From assembly GCA_033032175.1 (NCBI GenBank), contig CM065318.1, positions 682,001 through 746,000 of the forward strand: a stretch of DNA of 64,000 nucleotides. Direction: 5' to 3'. Below, piece by piece: positions 36,885-50,032 of this stretch; position 1 is the stretch's first letter; the number at the start of each line of letters is the position of its first letter. The stretch is from Saturnia japonica. Lineage: Eukaryota > Arthropoda > Insecta > Lepidoptera > Saturniidae. Position numbers and translations under genes: made by a program. The notes under the pieces are model-generated. The model worked only from the letters and a program-made list of their open reading frames with translations, searched no databases and was not told the DNA's origin.

Positions 36885-37125
36885 GTTTTTGGCGGGATCT
36901 TGAAGTTATTGAAGTGACATGTTGTGGTTTTTATTTTTAATTAACGTAGTTTTTTTTTATCCCTTTATTATGTAATATTTGTGGTATTCTGCGTGATATA
37001 GTTTGGTTGTTATGCATATATGAAGTGGATTATAAATATAAAGTAGGAACATACTTTTGAGAAGAAAAACTCTGTAGACAATTCTGACAAGGGAGCCACT
37101 GGGAGCCACCATCTAGTTAGAAAAC
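36885..37125 (+). repeat. AAG-tailed dispersed repeat, copy 3 (3'-truncated)
   Basis: It shares the start TTTTTGGCGGGATCTTGAAG and the middle AACAAGGGAGCC-like block, where GGGAGCCACT/GGGAGCCACC is locally duplicated. It ends before the AAG run. It lies about 300 bp upstream of the KRI1 start codon and may overlap its promoter region. Confidence 0.6.
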
Positions 37126-37417
37126 TCCACTGTATAGTATACGAAGCATAGACAAGTTTACGAAGGTTTAAATTTAGTTGTGCTATGCAAGTGCTTTTTG
37201 GTTATGGTTTTGACTCGTTAAGTGAGAGACTATAGAGTGATTCTATAGAGGGTTTATTCAATATTGTTGTTTTGTTTGTTCTGTGAATTTTATGAATGAA
37301 ATTATTGGGATTGACATTTGACAGAAAAATAAATCCAAACTCGCCAAAGCATTAGTTATTCTTTGTGATTCTTTGGTGTTCGCGTGTAATTTATGGTTAT
37401 ATCTGGTTATATCAGTC

Positions 37418-40400
37418 ATGCCTAAACCTCATTTATTTGTCGAAGATTCCGACGATGAGGTTACATTTAAAACTGAAAATGAGTATGCCAAGAAATACGA
37501 CGCGTGGCGTGAAAAAGAAGAAAGACACAAATGTAAGTTATATTTCAACAACATTATTTTAACTCGTGAACTACGTAAAAATAACCATAAATAAAACGAC
37601 AGAGTTTTCATATGAATAGTAAAAGTATATAATGAAGAAGATAAAATTATATCTCTTTTTATCCTAGTGGAACAGAAATATGGGGATAAAGTTCTCAATT
37701 CGGATGCCTCAATAACTTCGGACAGTGAAGATGAGGATGAACCATTGGAAGTTACAGAGGAAACAGAGAAACAGTTCCTGAAGACACTTGCATTGTTAAA
37801 AACCAAGGATCCTAGAATATATGATTCCAATTATAATTTCTTTGATAGTAGCAAGGAGAAGGAACCAGGTATTTAATTCAATTCAATGTGTGACAGTATT
37901 TATTACTCAATAAATTATATTGTGATTTTGGAATACATGATGTCCATGCCCTGTACATTTATTTAATATGTACCAGTGGTAGAGATGGCTGCATGCCTTT
38001 ACTCATATGGTTCATGGTAGGGATGGAGATTCATCCTGATAAAATCGAACTATTTTGAATTTACAATATAAATTCTTATAAAAAACAAATATTTTTCAAT
38101 TGTATTCATAAACATTTAAGACAAACATTTCACTATTAGCTTTGGGTGAAGCAATAGAAATCAAATTAAGAAACATTTTTTACATTGAATCTATGTAAAT
38201 CAGTTTATTTTTTATTTATAATTATCAAAATATAATTTTACCTGCTCATGAGTAAAGTAAAGGACTATTTTCTATAAATCTGAAATTGTTGTTTGTTTAA
38301 ATACAATTGCAATTGTTTTAGAAGTAGAAACCAAGACAAAGACGTTGACCTTTGCTGACAGCAGTGATGAAGATAATGATGGAGGTGATATATTCAGAAT
38401 TGAGAAAAAGGCATTTGTTCTCAATGATGCAGATAACATAGCAGGGAATGAGGCAAATATGGTTGATTCTAAGAAAAGTTTGGAAAAAGGGAAAGAGGTA
38501 ATGTATGATAAATTCATTACCTTATACTTAGGTGTTTCAAGCTATTATGAATTTTTTTAACACCAGCTGAGTAATATTCTTATGATACTACTTAGGGGGC
38601 GTTTAAGTATTATGTAACACAAGTTTTGAATATTTTTGAGCCTCCCTCCCGCCCATTTATGCACCGTAACATTTTTCTGTACCCCCCCCCCCCCCACTCC
38701 TTAAACGTTATTTACATCCAAGTCATTATGAGAGCTTTTATAGGCCAAGAACAGCCGAAGATGCAAATCTCCTGTTTTGAGGACATTACAGTTTGAACTC
38801 ACTTTAACAACACTGACTACAGCAATACATCGAAGGATTCCCCATAAAACAAACATAAAGAGTTGCCAACTTGGAAGAACAAAATGAAAATGACATATAA
38901 TACAATTGAGGGATTCCCCGCAAAACATTAAAAAAATCTTGGAAAATTTTAATTGCCTAGTTTAAAAAAAAAAACAATGTTACTAATATGTTGTTTGAAA
39001 ACCACCCCTGCCCTTGTAACGCATCAGTATAGTTTTACAAGACCCACCAAATTACGTTACGTAATAATTGAAGGACCTGTACCAGGCTTATAGTTAACAA
39101 AAATGTATTTCAGAAGTTATTAATTTTGGTTTATAGACACCAAAACATTTTAGGTAATCATAAAGTAGTGTGTTTACGGTGATGAAACCTTTGTTGCTAT
39201 TGGTTGCTTGCAAATGTCCACAAAGTGGCTCGTGGTTTGACATTGACCCATAATACCAGGTCTTTAAATTTTATAGTTTTCTGTGCAGATGAATTTCACT
39301 GACATAACTTTTATTTGTAGTTTTACTGTACTGTATCTGAGGTTATGTATCTAACAACAATGGAGATCATGAAGAAATGACTTTTTTTGTCCTTATAGGC
39401 TGTGGCCACAATCTTACCTTATCTTAAGTGACGATGTAGACTAAGATGGTAGCACGCTAATCCTAGTGGAAGACTGACTCTCAATTGCAGCTGCCGGAAC
39501 ACACATATTCTTGTTTGGTGTCAGATTTTCAACTTGAGTGTGATACGTAGCCTGATGGGTATTAGAAAAAGCCCTACCTCCATGTTGCGGTTTCATCACA
39601 AGCTCAGACAGGTATTATTTCAGGGATTCAAACTCAGGTCGATCAATACAAAATCCATACACATTTTGATAATGTTTGCCATTTAACAACTAATACTCTG
39701 TGGTTTATGTTTTAAGTAAGTGTGCACACACAGTATTTGATTTCAAAAGAAATACATTTTTTAGGAAGAAAAGCTGAAAGATTACCTGACGGGGAAAGTG
39801 GAACATATAGATGATGATATTGAAAGAGACCTAGCCCCATTGAAAGCTCTCTGGTCCGACCCAAGACTGAATGAGGGTGAAGTTTTTCTAAGGGACTATA
39901 TATTAAATAAACGGTATGCTAACATTTAAAAAAAAATTATTTATCATTATAAGTTTAGTGTTCTGGCCACAATCTCACCTGATCTTAAGTGACCATTTGG
40001 TCCAAGATGGTAGCACGCTAAGCCTAGTGAAAGACTGTCTCAATCTAGTGCAGCTGCTGGAACACACCTATTGGTGCTTGGCGACAGATTTTCAACTTGA
40101 GGGTGGTAGCTAGCCAGACAGGAATTATAAAAAGCCCTACCACCATGCACTTAATATATAATGATAATGTATTCTTGTTGTATTTCTGTGGTGAATCGAG
40201 TTTTCAGAGCGCCTTGTGGTAGAGGGGGTTTGAACCTTGAGGTTGGCAACATACTAGAGATTTGCCACCACATTTTATAAATTTATGGTAGGTCTTAGTT
40301 TGCACATGTTATCACTAGACTTCATTATTCTGCAATCAAGACTGTCTACTGGCAAAGTAACATAATTATCTACTGTTTTCAGTTATTTAGAGGAAGGTGA

Positions 40401-43400
40401 TGCAGGCGAAGCTGAAGATAAAATCAGAGATGACGATGACCTGGAAGCTGATGAACAAATGGTGGAAGAGCAAGGAAAGTTCGAACGAGCGTATAACTTT
40501 AGATTTGAAGAACCTGATGAGGAATATGTGGGCAACATTATATTTCGTCACGCTGACGCAAGCTTTATATATAAATACAAGAGTGATTTTGATTAAATTC
40601 TGATTCTGTTACAGTTAAAACGCTTCCCTCGAACAATGAATTACATCCGACCGAAGGACGATCGCAGGTCGCGCAAGCGGGCCGAGGTGCGAACTCGCAA
40701 GGAGGAGGAAAAGAGAAAGAAAATGGAAGAGATCGCCCGACTGAAGGCGCTCAAACTGAAAGAGATACAGGAGAAGATTGCTAGGATCAAGGAGGTCACT
40801 GGAAATGAAGACCTTGCATTCAAAGTTTGTGTTTTTATAATGATTATTATTGTTACTGTGGATCATTATGCGAATGAAAGTGATGTCTGAAAGTGACCCC
40901 TTTTACACTTGAATTCATTAATGTAGTTATAATAAATTAATAAAAAGGAAACAAAAAATCCGACTGCAACAAAAACACTAGTAAAAAAAAATATTTTTGC
41001 TTATTTGATTCCCAGACATCCTACTTTCATAGTATATAGATATACCCTATGTCACTCCCGTAATTAAGATTTGGATGAGGATTCTTTTTTTGTTTGACAG
41101 GGGACACCTCAAGGTTGGTTCCATTATATTTCATTGCCATTAGACCTTCAACTTCGAAAATACACCAGGGAACTCTTCAAAATCATTGAGTTCGTTTTGA
41201 ATTTTGTTAAAAATGGTCTTGTTTATTCATGTTTTACATGTATCATTTAATATACATATATGATATGATGATAGGAAGCAGATATAGAAGGAGATTTTGA
41301 CCCAGAGGAACACGACAAGCGAATGCAGGCAATATTCGACGAGCAGTACTATGGTGAAGCTGACAGTGAGAAACCAGTGTTCCCCGATTTGGACGAGGAA
41401 TTGGAAATTGGTAATTTAAAAAAAAATACAATTTTTTTTTATAATCTATACTTTAAACTATTTTATATATTAACAAAATTATAGGAAATGTTTGTCATAT
41501 GTTGTGAATTAAAGAATTTCTGAATCTAATGAATTCGTCATTACTCTGAAATAGAGAAATCATATGATTTGAATTAAAAATTGCAGAGAACTGGGAGAAT
41601 TATCAACCGGAATATGATTCAGAGGTCAAAGATGGTCAAGATCAGAATGGAGACGAGGGTCCTTATTGTGAAGATGAAGATTTTAATGTAAGTAAAACAG
41701 AAACTATAGATCGGTTGTAATACATTTATGTTTTAAAAACATGTCAATTTGACATCATATTCCTTTTTGCATTATGATAAGTTCAAGCTAAAAAAAACCA
41801 TAGAGAGGCATTTTTACGTCGATTTAAAAATATATTATATTTCAGCATAAATATGAACAACAGCCACAATTGGATTTAAAGGGCAAATAAGGGTTTGTTA
41901 ATAGTATCTTTAGGTTGAGCCTGGTTATTTATTGAAATAAAAGTTCTTGTTCAGATAAAGTCAGTATTATATTCCACTTAATTACAAGTTCAGTTATATT
42001 AAATATCAAACATTCATTCATGCGTCTACTTAGATATCTATAACTGGACCGTCTTACATTATTGTAGAATAAGAAAACAATCAATGACACTTGTCACATG
42101 AGCATGTGTGTGTGTGTCCCTACAGTATCTAAATAGTTTCTTGTGTACTATAAAATACACTATTCCAATTGACTACAATTTTTCAATATGAGACACCATA
42201 TTGTAGCTTATCGACCAAAGACAACAAACTAGCTCTGTTTTTGTTTAAACTATAATATGATTGCCAATAACTAATTATTATTATTCGATTATATTTTTTT
42301 CTGTTCCGTATTTATAGATGGATGCCGATTACGATCCAAAACGGGCGCGCACAAATCTCATGGAAGAGATTAAGCAGAGTCTCGGTAAAAAGCGACGCAA
42401 CAGAAAAAAGAAATCGAAGCTCGCGGCTCTGTTGTCTTCAGAAAAGCCCAAGTTCCTCCCAACGGAGGCAGATAAGACCTATTCGGAGTACATGGAGGAA
42501 TACTACAAGATGGACTGTGAGGATGTAATCGGAGGTGACCTGCCTACCAGGTTTAAATACAGGGAAGTTGTACCTAATGATTATGGGCTGACCGTTGAAG
42601 AGGTAATTTATCATAGGTTATTTTTTATCCAACTTCTGTAAAATGACTAAAATTTACTAGATTAAAGTGAAAAGTAGCCTAAGTTACTCCTTAAAACATC
42701 AGCTATCTGTCATTGAAAGTCCCGTTAAAAACATTCCAACTGTTAAACTAGAGTTTACCCAGAACGAACAGACAATGCAATGATGGCTCAGTTGGTAACA
42801 TTTACGGACTCCGCGTCGATTGACGTGAGTTCGAATACCTGCAATAAGCCTGAGCCTTAAGTGAAGGAAAACATTATTATATAACCATAGCATAGTGGTG
42901 TAGGGCTTTAATGCCCGTCTGACTAACAACCACCCTCAAGATGAAGATGAAAATCTGTTGCCAAGTACCAATAGGTGTGTTTACTAATATGGATTGCTCC
43001 CAAGTGCAACTTCTGAAGCACCTGTACATTTTTGCGTACAGATGCTTATATATTTTTACCTTGACAAAAAATTCAAATTGCATTCAAAAATGCAAATGCA
43101 TTCAAGGAACGCTAGAAATTAATTATCATTAAAAATTATAGATACTTCTAGCAGACGACAAGGAACTGACCCAGTGGGTACCTCTCAAGAAAATAGTTAG
43201 ATACAGGCCAGGAAACGTTGAAAAGGGCGAAGTGAAGACATACGCGCAAAAGGCGGCTGATGTGAATCTTAAAAGAAAAGTGTTGCCAAGTCTCTTCAAG
43301 GATTTACCTGAGTGAGTAGATTTTATTGGTATGTTTTAAAGAAGATTGTCAATCCATCGCTGGACATCACTATCATGATGGTCTGGAAACTAGCAACTAG

Positions 43401-44432
43401 ATGTACATTGACTAAACCCGAAACGCGACAAGAAAAAAATCACCGTAATGTGTTTATCAGTTTGTGCATGGTGGTGAGATCCATTCGTGTACACATTCTT
43501 CCACATTGTTTGATAAATGTGGCGGGTGTTACACGAGTATATGGTGGACACGATCCGGTGAGACACAGTTGTCGTGTCGGTATGTAAAAGGTGTATGTTG
43601 TATGCAACATTCACATATTCTAACTGTTGGTTAAATATATCTCTCCACTCTGTTACTCTGTAATATTTATACTAAACTTATAATGATTGGTTATAGGGAA
43701 CCGGAAATAGCCGTACCTATTGAAGAAGCAGCAAAAAAGAAGAAGAAAAAGAAGAAACATGGAGATTACATAGAAATATCTGCACATCAAGAGAAAAATG
43801 AACAAAGTGTTGTAAAAGATAACCAAGATACTGAAACGGTCACTGAGAATATTCTTAAGAAGAAAAAGAAACATAAAATAAGAAAACCAGAAGATAGTGT
43901 ACAAGTAGAGAATAATGAACAGAATGATGATATTGCAAATGATACACATAGTGAGAAAGAAAAGAACAGAGAAGTAGAGTTTGAAAATAACACAGATAAT
44001 ACAAACGATGTAGAAATTAGGAGTGAGAGAAAAAAGAAGAAAAAGAAAACCAGAACTGACGGTTTTGTTGTTGAAGACATAAAAAATGAAGAACCAAGTA
44101 CAATAATTGAATTGAGTAAAACATCAACTGCGACGGTCAAGGGTGAACATATTGTTACAGATACTTTAAAACGTAAATTTGAAAATGCACACAATGAAAA
44201 AATTTCAACAAAAAGAAAAAAGAAGAATAAGAATAAATTAGATATCACAAGTAGTGATGTAATAAGAAATAAAACAGATTTAAAAACGAAATTTAAACAG
44301 AAAGATAAATTTAAAAATATTAGAAATACAACACCAGTTAATCCTCTTTGCAAACTGTCAGATGAGAGGTTAAAAGCTTTTGGTTTGAACCCAAAGAAAT
44401 ACAGGAGTTTCTTGAAGTACAAACAATTTTAA
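37418..44432 (+). CDS. KRI1: KRI1 ribosome-biogenesis factor
   Basis: KRI1 is a nucleolar protein needed for 40S subunit and 18S rRNA maturation; the yeast homologue works with Krr1. Eleven exons join in phase: 37418-37532, 37668-37868, 38322-38497, 39765-39913, 40383-40527, 40615-40824, 41275-41410, 41587-41687, 42318-42602, 43142-43311, 43697-44432 (stop TAA), giving 807 aa, slightly longer than human KRI1. Family blocks include EYAKKYDAWREKEE, FLKTLALLKTKDPRIYD, EKLKDYLTGKV, AYNFRFEEPDEEY, LKRFPRTMNYIRPKDDRR, DFDPEEHDKRM, MDADYDPKRA and PTRFKYREVVPNDYGL. The N-terminal half is acidic; the last exon is Lys-rich with runs such as KKKKKKKK, as in nucleolar proteins. Donor use is canonical GT throughout, with a weak one (TAT|GTGGGC) after 40527. 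Confidence 0.95.
38593..39083. mobile_element. Non-autonomous TIR element, copy 2 (KRI1 intron)
   Basis: It is the inverted counterpart of 3838-4284. The ends are GGGGGCGTTTAAGTATTATG and ATTACGTTACGTAATAATTG, and the C-run (38685-38695) and CCCCTGCCC stretch correspond to the G tracts of the other copy. GAGGGATTCCCCGC and CTCCTGTTTTGAGGACATTA are shared internal blocks in reverse complement. Its orientation relative to its host gene is opposite to copy 1. Confidence 0.6.
39400..39605 (+). repeat. Dispersed repeat with CACAATCTTACCTTATCTTA, copy 1
   Basis: The order CCACAATCT.ACCT, CTTAAGTGACGATGTA, AAGATGGTAGCACGCTAA, GAACACACATATTCTTG, GATTTTCAACTTGAGTG, then AAAAAGCCCTACC is repeated at 39962-40145 in the same orientation, and a reversed partial copy is at about 42888-43020. 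It lies in a KRI1 intron. Confidence 0.65.
39962..40145 (+). repeat. Dispersed repeat with CACAATCTCACCTGATCTTA, copy 2
   Basis: Shared blocks with 39400-39605 include CCTGATCTTAAGTGACCATT, AAGATGGTAGCACGCTAAGC, TCAACTTGAGGGTGGTAGCT and AAAAAGCCCTACCACCATG. It lies in the next KRI1 intron, about 50 bp after exon 4. Confidence 0.65.
42765..42850 (+). repeat. Second tRNA-derived SINE type
   Basis: GATGGCTCAGTTGGTAACAT resembles an A box and GTGAGTTCGAATACC a B box about 45 bp later. The head differs from the SINE family at 15262. It lies in a KRI1 intron. It could be a tRNA pseudogene, but no cloverleaf can be closed by eye. Confidence 0.45.
42888..43020 (-). repeat. Dispersed repeat, reversed partial copy 3
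   Basis: On the - strand this carries CAACTTGCACTTGGG..., GTTGCCAAGTACC-type and CTTGAGGGTGGTTGTTAGTC blocks related to the copies at 39400 and 39962. It directly follows the tRNA-like sequence at 42765-42850. Confidence 0.4.
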
Positions 44433-44478
44433 AACATTATTGTACAATAACTTGGAAAGTTTACTACAATTTTATAAA

Positions 44479-44484
44479 AATAAA
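44479..44484 (+). terminator. Poly(A) signal for KRI1
   Basis: AATAAA lies about 47 bp beyond the KRI1 stop codon and is followed by TTTTGTGTATAT. Confidence 0.6.
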
Positions 44485-46611
44485 ATTTTATTTTGTGTAT
44501 ATATCTTGATTAATAGGCTTTGAACTCTAAGAAACTTCAGTTTAGACTAAAATTTATTAAATATATTATCCTGATACAATTGGTTCGTTTAGAATAAAAA
44601 AATAAATAAAAAAACCTATTCATTTAGTTTTTAGTAAAATCCCTAGGTCCATGGCTATCGGAGTGCTTACAATAGACTGTAGAGAACATCTATTACAGAA
44701 CTACATCTATGCAATACACAATAATAATATTACTTATTGGTTAAGATGGTTACCAAATATTTCATTTCTGCTTCCCGATGATACCTTACTCTATGATTCT
44801 GCTCAATGATATTTTGTATGTAGTTATTGCAATAACACTCTTTCCATGGCATCGCGAATGAGCGGCAGTTGCCTTCAGTTCACTTTCGACTTTATGTCGG
44901 TGTGAGCGAGAAGAAACTCCTTTTTTAACAACAGAGTTTACGCCTACGCTGTGATTTACTATCTATTTTGTTACAATTACAACGTGCTGTTAACAATATT
45001 TGTGACGTTTTCAAATTGTTTTTAGTGAGTGCCTAACGCGTCTGTATATATAAAACGTCCTTGTTTCTACTAAAGTTGTTTGATTCCGTGGTAAAAGTTT
45101 CTTTAAGATTTGGTACAATCACTTTTTTGTTAATTTATTGAATGTAGTTTATTAGTCTGTTCTCATCTGAGTATATTTTAATTTCCTGTATGTCTGGTTT
45201 TAACGCAGTAAAATATTTGTTAGGTGTACTTGTACATCTAATAGTCTGTGGTTAAGTGATTGGGAGCAAACCCATTAGTGTTATAGAGGCAATTATCAAT
45301 TGTAAAGAATTGTATTTTACATATTTATTACTATGGCAATACAAAGAATTTAAATATTCTATCGCTTGCTTTGACGCTTTTTTAAACTGTACCCCCGTAG
45401 ACAAAGAATGAACTAGATAGATCGTGTAACCTGGTGTAACCGGTTATGAGATAGCGATAGTGTTATCATTTTGCCGTTTCCAAAAAAAATACAATTGCAA
45501 GTACGCACGAAATACTGCTTAATGTCAGACCTACAATAAAATGTTTATATATTCTTGTATTAAAAACTACGATAACACTGAAAACTATTTTAGCACAAAA
45601 AAGTGGTTACACCGATAGAAACTGAAAATTCATGACCCTTTTTTTTTCCTCTTTGTTTGTCACTCTTAAGTTAATTTTGAATGAGTAAGAAATATCCCAA
45701 ACACTTAGTTATTCCCTCTACGGTACCACGAAAATATGTATGACCACTATTGGAAAAAGGGGTTTTTGGCGGGATCTTGAAGGGGCATGTTATGGTTTTT
45801 ATTTTTAATTCATTAATTTAGGTTTTTGACCCTGTATTATGTAATATTGGTGGCGTTGAATTGAAGTGCATTATAAATATACGCTGAAAGCATTCATTCT
45901 GAGGTCCCGCAAAATCTTCCTAGATAGTTCTAACAAGGGAGCCACCATCTTGTTAGTCTTCATTAAAGAGGACCGGTTGCCAAGTTAGGATTAGTAAGAG
46001 AGTGATTGTGGACTGAGAATGTACGAGTTACTTGTCAAATGTCTTCTTTATAACGTTAACAGTATTTGAGTTTAGAAGTTGCTTGTAGTTTTTAATTTTG
46101 ACGTGAAACATATAATGCGATCAGATCGGTTATTGGCGTGGCGACGCTTTGGTCCCAACGTTGGCGATGTGGAACCGAGTTAGTTTTTTTAATAGACAGA
46201 CTGGATCATATTTTCAAAGTTTCATATTAAAATATGGATATAATAAAAGCGGTTGGTAAGGGATCGCGACCACCATACACATAAACTAAATTAAATCTTA
46301 GTTGGTCGTGCTTCGGGATCACCGGTGTTTGTTTTTAATATTCACTAATGATGATCATTGATCACATCAGCCCGGTGTTCCGTGACAGCCAACATTTTAC
46401 AAAAATTTATTGTTCTTTTTTTATTTAATTTTGTCAGTTTTCTATTTTCTAAACCTAGCTAAATTCTCGGTGCGGCCGCGGTCGCACCGAGTCACGCGGC
46501 ATGCGGTACTACTATAATGCCGAGGTGGCAACACTGGTTGGCAATTCAGCAAGTGGCAAATTGGCAACACATCTTCATTCAATCTGACATTTTCTTTCTT
46601 TTGAAGTTTGT
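44485..46611. other. Intergenic region between KRI1 and RpS9
   Basis: No coding motif is seen on either strand. The only recognisable content is the AAG-tailed repeat at about 45770-45990. GC content rises near 46470-46640, just before the RpS9 first exon (CGCGGCCGCGGTCGCACCG), which probably marks its promoter. Confidence 0.55.
45770..45990 (+). repeat. AAG-tailed dispersed repeat, copy 4 (internal deletion)
   Basis: It starts GGTTTTTGGCGGGATCTTGA, keeps AACAAGGGAGCCACCATCTT and then jumps to GTCTTCATTAAAGAGGACCG and TTGCCAAGTTAGGA. Compared with copy 2 it lacks the ATTCACTCGATAATG segment. Confidence 0.65.
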
Positions 46612-46640
46612 CTTTTCGGCGAGCCGCGTATTGGAACGAG
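46612..46640 (+). promoter_or_regulatory. Probable RpS9 non-coding first exon with TOP-like start
   Basis: A pyrimidine-rich CTTTTC precedes GGCGAGCCGCG and a splice donor GAG|GTAATT at 46641; the intron would end at the AG before 47230. A terminal oligopyrimidine start with a short non-coding first exon is usual for ribosomal protein genes. The exact transcription start is inferred. Confidence 0.5.
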
Positions 46641-47238
46641 GTAATTATTTCATATTATTTTTGTAAAATAATAGTCCGAATTTGTTTAAAATAACATTAA
46701 ATACCTTCTTGTTATAATGCATTTAGAAAATAAGTGCTCATTATTATGATGGAAATAGATTTTTTACCATAACCAGAAAAAGACGCCTTTTAGTAGATCA
46801 TGTCGTTTTACAATTGGCGACATAGATTGGACAAAAAGGCGAAATTACTGCCCCGAGCATTGATTCCCAAGCGTACACTACCCTGAAAAAAAAGTGGCTT
46901 TTTCTGGTGTTTACGCTTGCAACGGTTTGTGGCGACAATCCTAACCTTAAATGTTTGTCTCATTATTATTTTGATAATAACTCGTTGCCTTTCTCCACAT
47001 AATCACTATTTAAAGTACGAAATCAATTCTAATATGTGCAACAAGTAGAAACGGGACTCACTGAAAGTTACTCTTAGAAAATTCTGCTGATGAAACTTCA
47101 TATGGGTAAAAATTTTAACAACCATAGATTGCATTGATAGTTGGTAAAATCTTATAACGGCTAGAAAAATAGCCAGTTACACTTGTACATTCAATACCTA
47201 CAGTGTAAGTGGTACTTTAATAATTGCAGCTCGCCAAG

Positions 47239-50029
47239 ATGGTGAATAACAGGGTACCGTCGGTATTCTCCAAAACATACGTGACGCCTCGTCGTCCGTT
47301 CGAGAAGGCGCGTCTCGACCAGGAGTTAAAGATCATTGGAGAGTATGGTCTGCGCAACAAGCGTGAAGTATGGCGCGTCAAGTACACGCTCGCGCGTATC
47401 CGTAAAGCTGCCCGTGAGCTGCTAACACTCGAAGAGAAGGATCCAAAGAGGTTGTTTGAAGGTATGTACAATATGTTTTATGTATTAACTAATAATCTTG
47501 GTAACGAACATTTGATAAATAGATGTGGGCTAAACTCATGTCTTGCTTTATGATTTGTAAGTCTTTTGTTGTTTTTACTTGAATTAATCAGCATCATGGT
47601 CTACAACAAGGTTGCTAAAAATTAGGTCAGTGAGCTATGTGCTGACCTATTCTCGCCAAAATCAGCAGTTGAATGCTGCCATGTGGTTGATGTGCTTTAT
47701 ACTACAAAACTAATATGGCATTGAAATTATATACCTGTAAAACCTATTAGGCAGCATTGGTCTATAGTTTATTATATTACATTGGATAATCAGATTGATT
47801 ACTGTGTTCCACTTAACATTTTGAGAATTAAATTTATTGTAACTTAAAAAAACTGATATTCAACTGTATCTACTATAAAATATGGAATAATTTCTTTCAG
47901 TAAATATTACTTTATTTTAATATTAAATTGGAATTACATTGTTAGAAATTATTTATAATAAAAAAAAACAATAATGTAAAAAAAAACTTTTAAATAATGA
48001 TTTGTTGTTGAATTGATTTTTTTTAAATAAATTAACAGGAAGATGTTCAATATGATGAAAAATTTCTGGCAACCTCTTATCAGAAATATAACAATGTTGA
48101 TTTACAATATACTGAGTTACTAATTTTGTAATAAAAAGTTTTTTTTTAACCTTAAGATATTTAATTTAACAATATGATTCCAGGCAATGCTCTTCTACGT
48201 CGTCTTGTGAGGGTTGGAGTGCTTGACGAGAAACAAATGAAACTCGATTATGTACTTGGTTTGAAGATTGAGGATTTCTTGGAACGCCGTCTCCAGACCC
48301 AGGTCTTCAAGGCTGGTCTTGCTAAGTCAATCCATCATGCTCGTATCTTGATCAGACAGAGGCATATTCGGTAAGAATATAATCATATCATATTATCACT
48401 TATTTTTTTGGTCACAGTTACAATGCCTCCAAAGAGATAATAAAATGCAAATAATAGACTATGAATAATTGACCACAAATTAGATAACTGTTTTATATTC
48501 TATGATCTCTCTATAAAAGATCTGGTTTAATTAATTTCTTCAAGAGTAAAAATAGTTGCAAGTATTATATAAGTCTATTAGAGAATGTGTAATGTTATGT
48601 AATAGTATTTTTTTATTTTTTTTCAATAGAAAATGTATCAATGACATATTTGTGAAAATATATATTAAATCTAGTCAGAATTGTAGTCTCTAATATCTTT
48701 TACATTGATAAAGTAGTTGTCCTACTAAATTATTTATTTTATTGTGATGAATTGATTGGTAGTTGAAACAGTTACTTCACAATTGAAATCAAACAGGTGA
48801 TGAACAAGACGCACGCCATTGCGTCGGCGACAGGTCGCGCTCGCATCTTCGAAATTATATTCAAAAAGACCACTTGAATTTCAACTTGTTGGATTCAATG
48901 TCTTGAAATATTTGTGTTAGTTCTAAGCAGATTCGAGAAGGTAAGGTTTTATACAAACAGTGTAGTTTCACAAGCAGTCCATATTAAGACTAATCACAAG
49001 TTTATTTGTAAAAGATATTTGATAAGAAGTGGAAACTTTTCTGTTACAATTTGTGGGGTCTTTTAGTGATCAGTTGACTAGATAGCTACCTGCCACCATC
49101 AAGTTGAAAATAAAAATTCCCCAATTGTTTTTATCTTGGAATATTACCTACCTTTTTTATATTCTTGTAAAACAATACTGTAATTTTTTCCTTTAACTTT
49201 ATGTGGACAGTATTTCATGAGATTTTTGGGTAATCATCCAGATCACTCATGCCTAAAAGGTTTTGCTAGATAAGGCTTTTAAGCATAAATATAAAAATAT
49301 GGTCACTTATACAAAATAGAAACAGTGGAGACGAAAATTAAATTTGTCTTCTCTTATAAAACACTTCCTTAAAAGTGTAGGTACCTACTAGTTAGGTAGT
49401 ATTTTAAGGTTTTACAATAAGCTTTTTAAGCACACTTATTTTATGGACAGCATGTTTCATGGTCATTTGAAAGCAAGTTTTACTGTTGGTAGGATGGATT
49501 ATTACCTGAAATAGTGCTGTCTTGACCTCATTCTCTGTACAATCCATTAATTCAAAAATATAATAAACAACTAAACAATACATGTACAGTTGTTAAAAAA
49601 AAATATATTGATAAACTGGATGTAGTTTATTGCTGGCTTTTGTCGATGATTTTAATGTTTCCCGAACCAGTGGTAGTGTCATAATAACTTTTTTAAATGC
49701 CTTCTGGGAGCCTCAACTTGAATAAAGTATTTTTTGATTTACTTTATTTTGTTGAGTAATCCGTATTATAACATTTAAAATTTAAATCTAGTGATGACCA
49801 CTGGTTTTTTGGATCCAGTTTTTACTTCTATTTTTAACTAACAACCTATTTCAGTGTCCGGAAGCAAGTGGTGAACATTCCATCGTTCATCGTCCGTCTC
49901 GACTCTGGGAAGCACATCGACTTCTCGCTGAAGTCTCCATTCGGCGGCGGCCGCCCTGGTCGCGTCAAGAGGAAGAACCTGCGCAAGGGCCAGGGCGGTG
50001 GCGCCACCAATGACGAAGAGGAGGATTAG
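47239..50029 (+). CDS. RpS9: 40S ribosomal protein S9 (uS4)
   Basis: uS4 is an early-binding 40S protein that nucleates assembly at the 16S/18S 5' domain. Coding exons are 47239-47461, 48184-48370 and 49855-50029 (stop TAG), all GT-AG and in phase, giving 194 aa, the same length as the human protein. Conserved blocks are [74 protein letters not shown], the S4 RNA-binding motif [19 protein letters not shown] and the C-terminal [17 protein letters not shown] ending in DEEED. The start follows CGCCAAGATGG, a good insect/Kozak context, 9 bp after the acceptor. GC content of the coding exons is clearly above that of the introns, as expected of a highly expressed gene. Confidence 0.98.
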
Positions 50030-50032
50030 AAC

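Larger units (their letters stand above)
31850..37417. other. Divergent intergenic region between CPSF3 and KRI1, filled with repeats
   Basis: The 5' ends of CPSF3 (-) and KRI1 (+) are 5.6 kb apart. Most of the space is accounted for by nested TIR/hAT-like elements, a poly(A)-tailed retroposon, a SINE and two AAG-tailed repeats, listed separately. The remaining parts (about 31850-32220, 34200-34960, 36030-36230 and 37130-37417) show no coding motif; promoters of the two genes must lie at the edges. Confidence 0.6.

Noticed and set aside
37937..38560. Open frames in KRI1 intron 2 and antisense to exon 3
   Set aside because: They follow directly from the acidic KRI1 coding and flanking intron; nothing independent is seen.
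43787..44422. A 211-codon open frame on the - strand opposite the last KRI1 exon
   Set aside because: It is the antisense shadow of Lys-rich coding (long Phe/Ser/Leu runs) and has no protein motif.
48030..48130. Possible C/D-box snoRNA in an RpS9 intron (ATGATGA and CTGA present)
   Set aside because: The boxes are about 70 nt apart but there is no terminal stem and no convincing guide; ribosomal protein introns often host snoRNAs, but this one is not supportable by eye.
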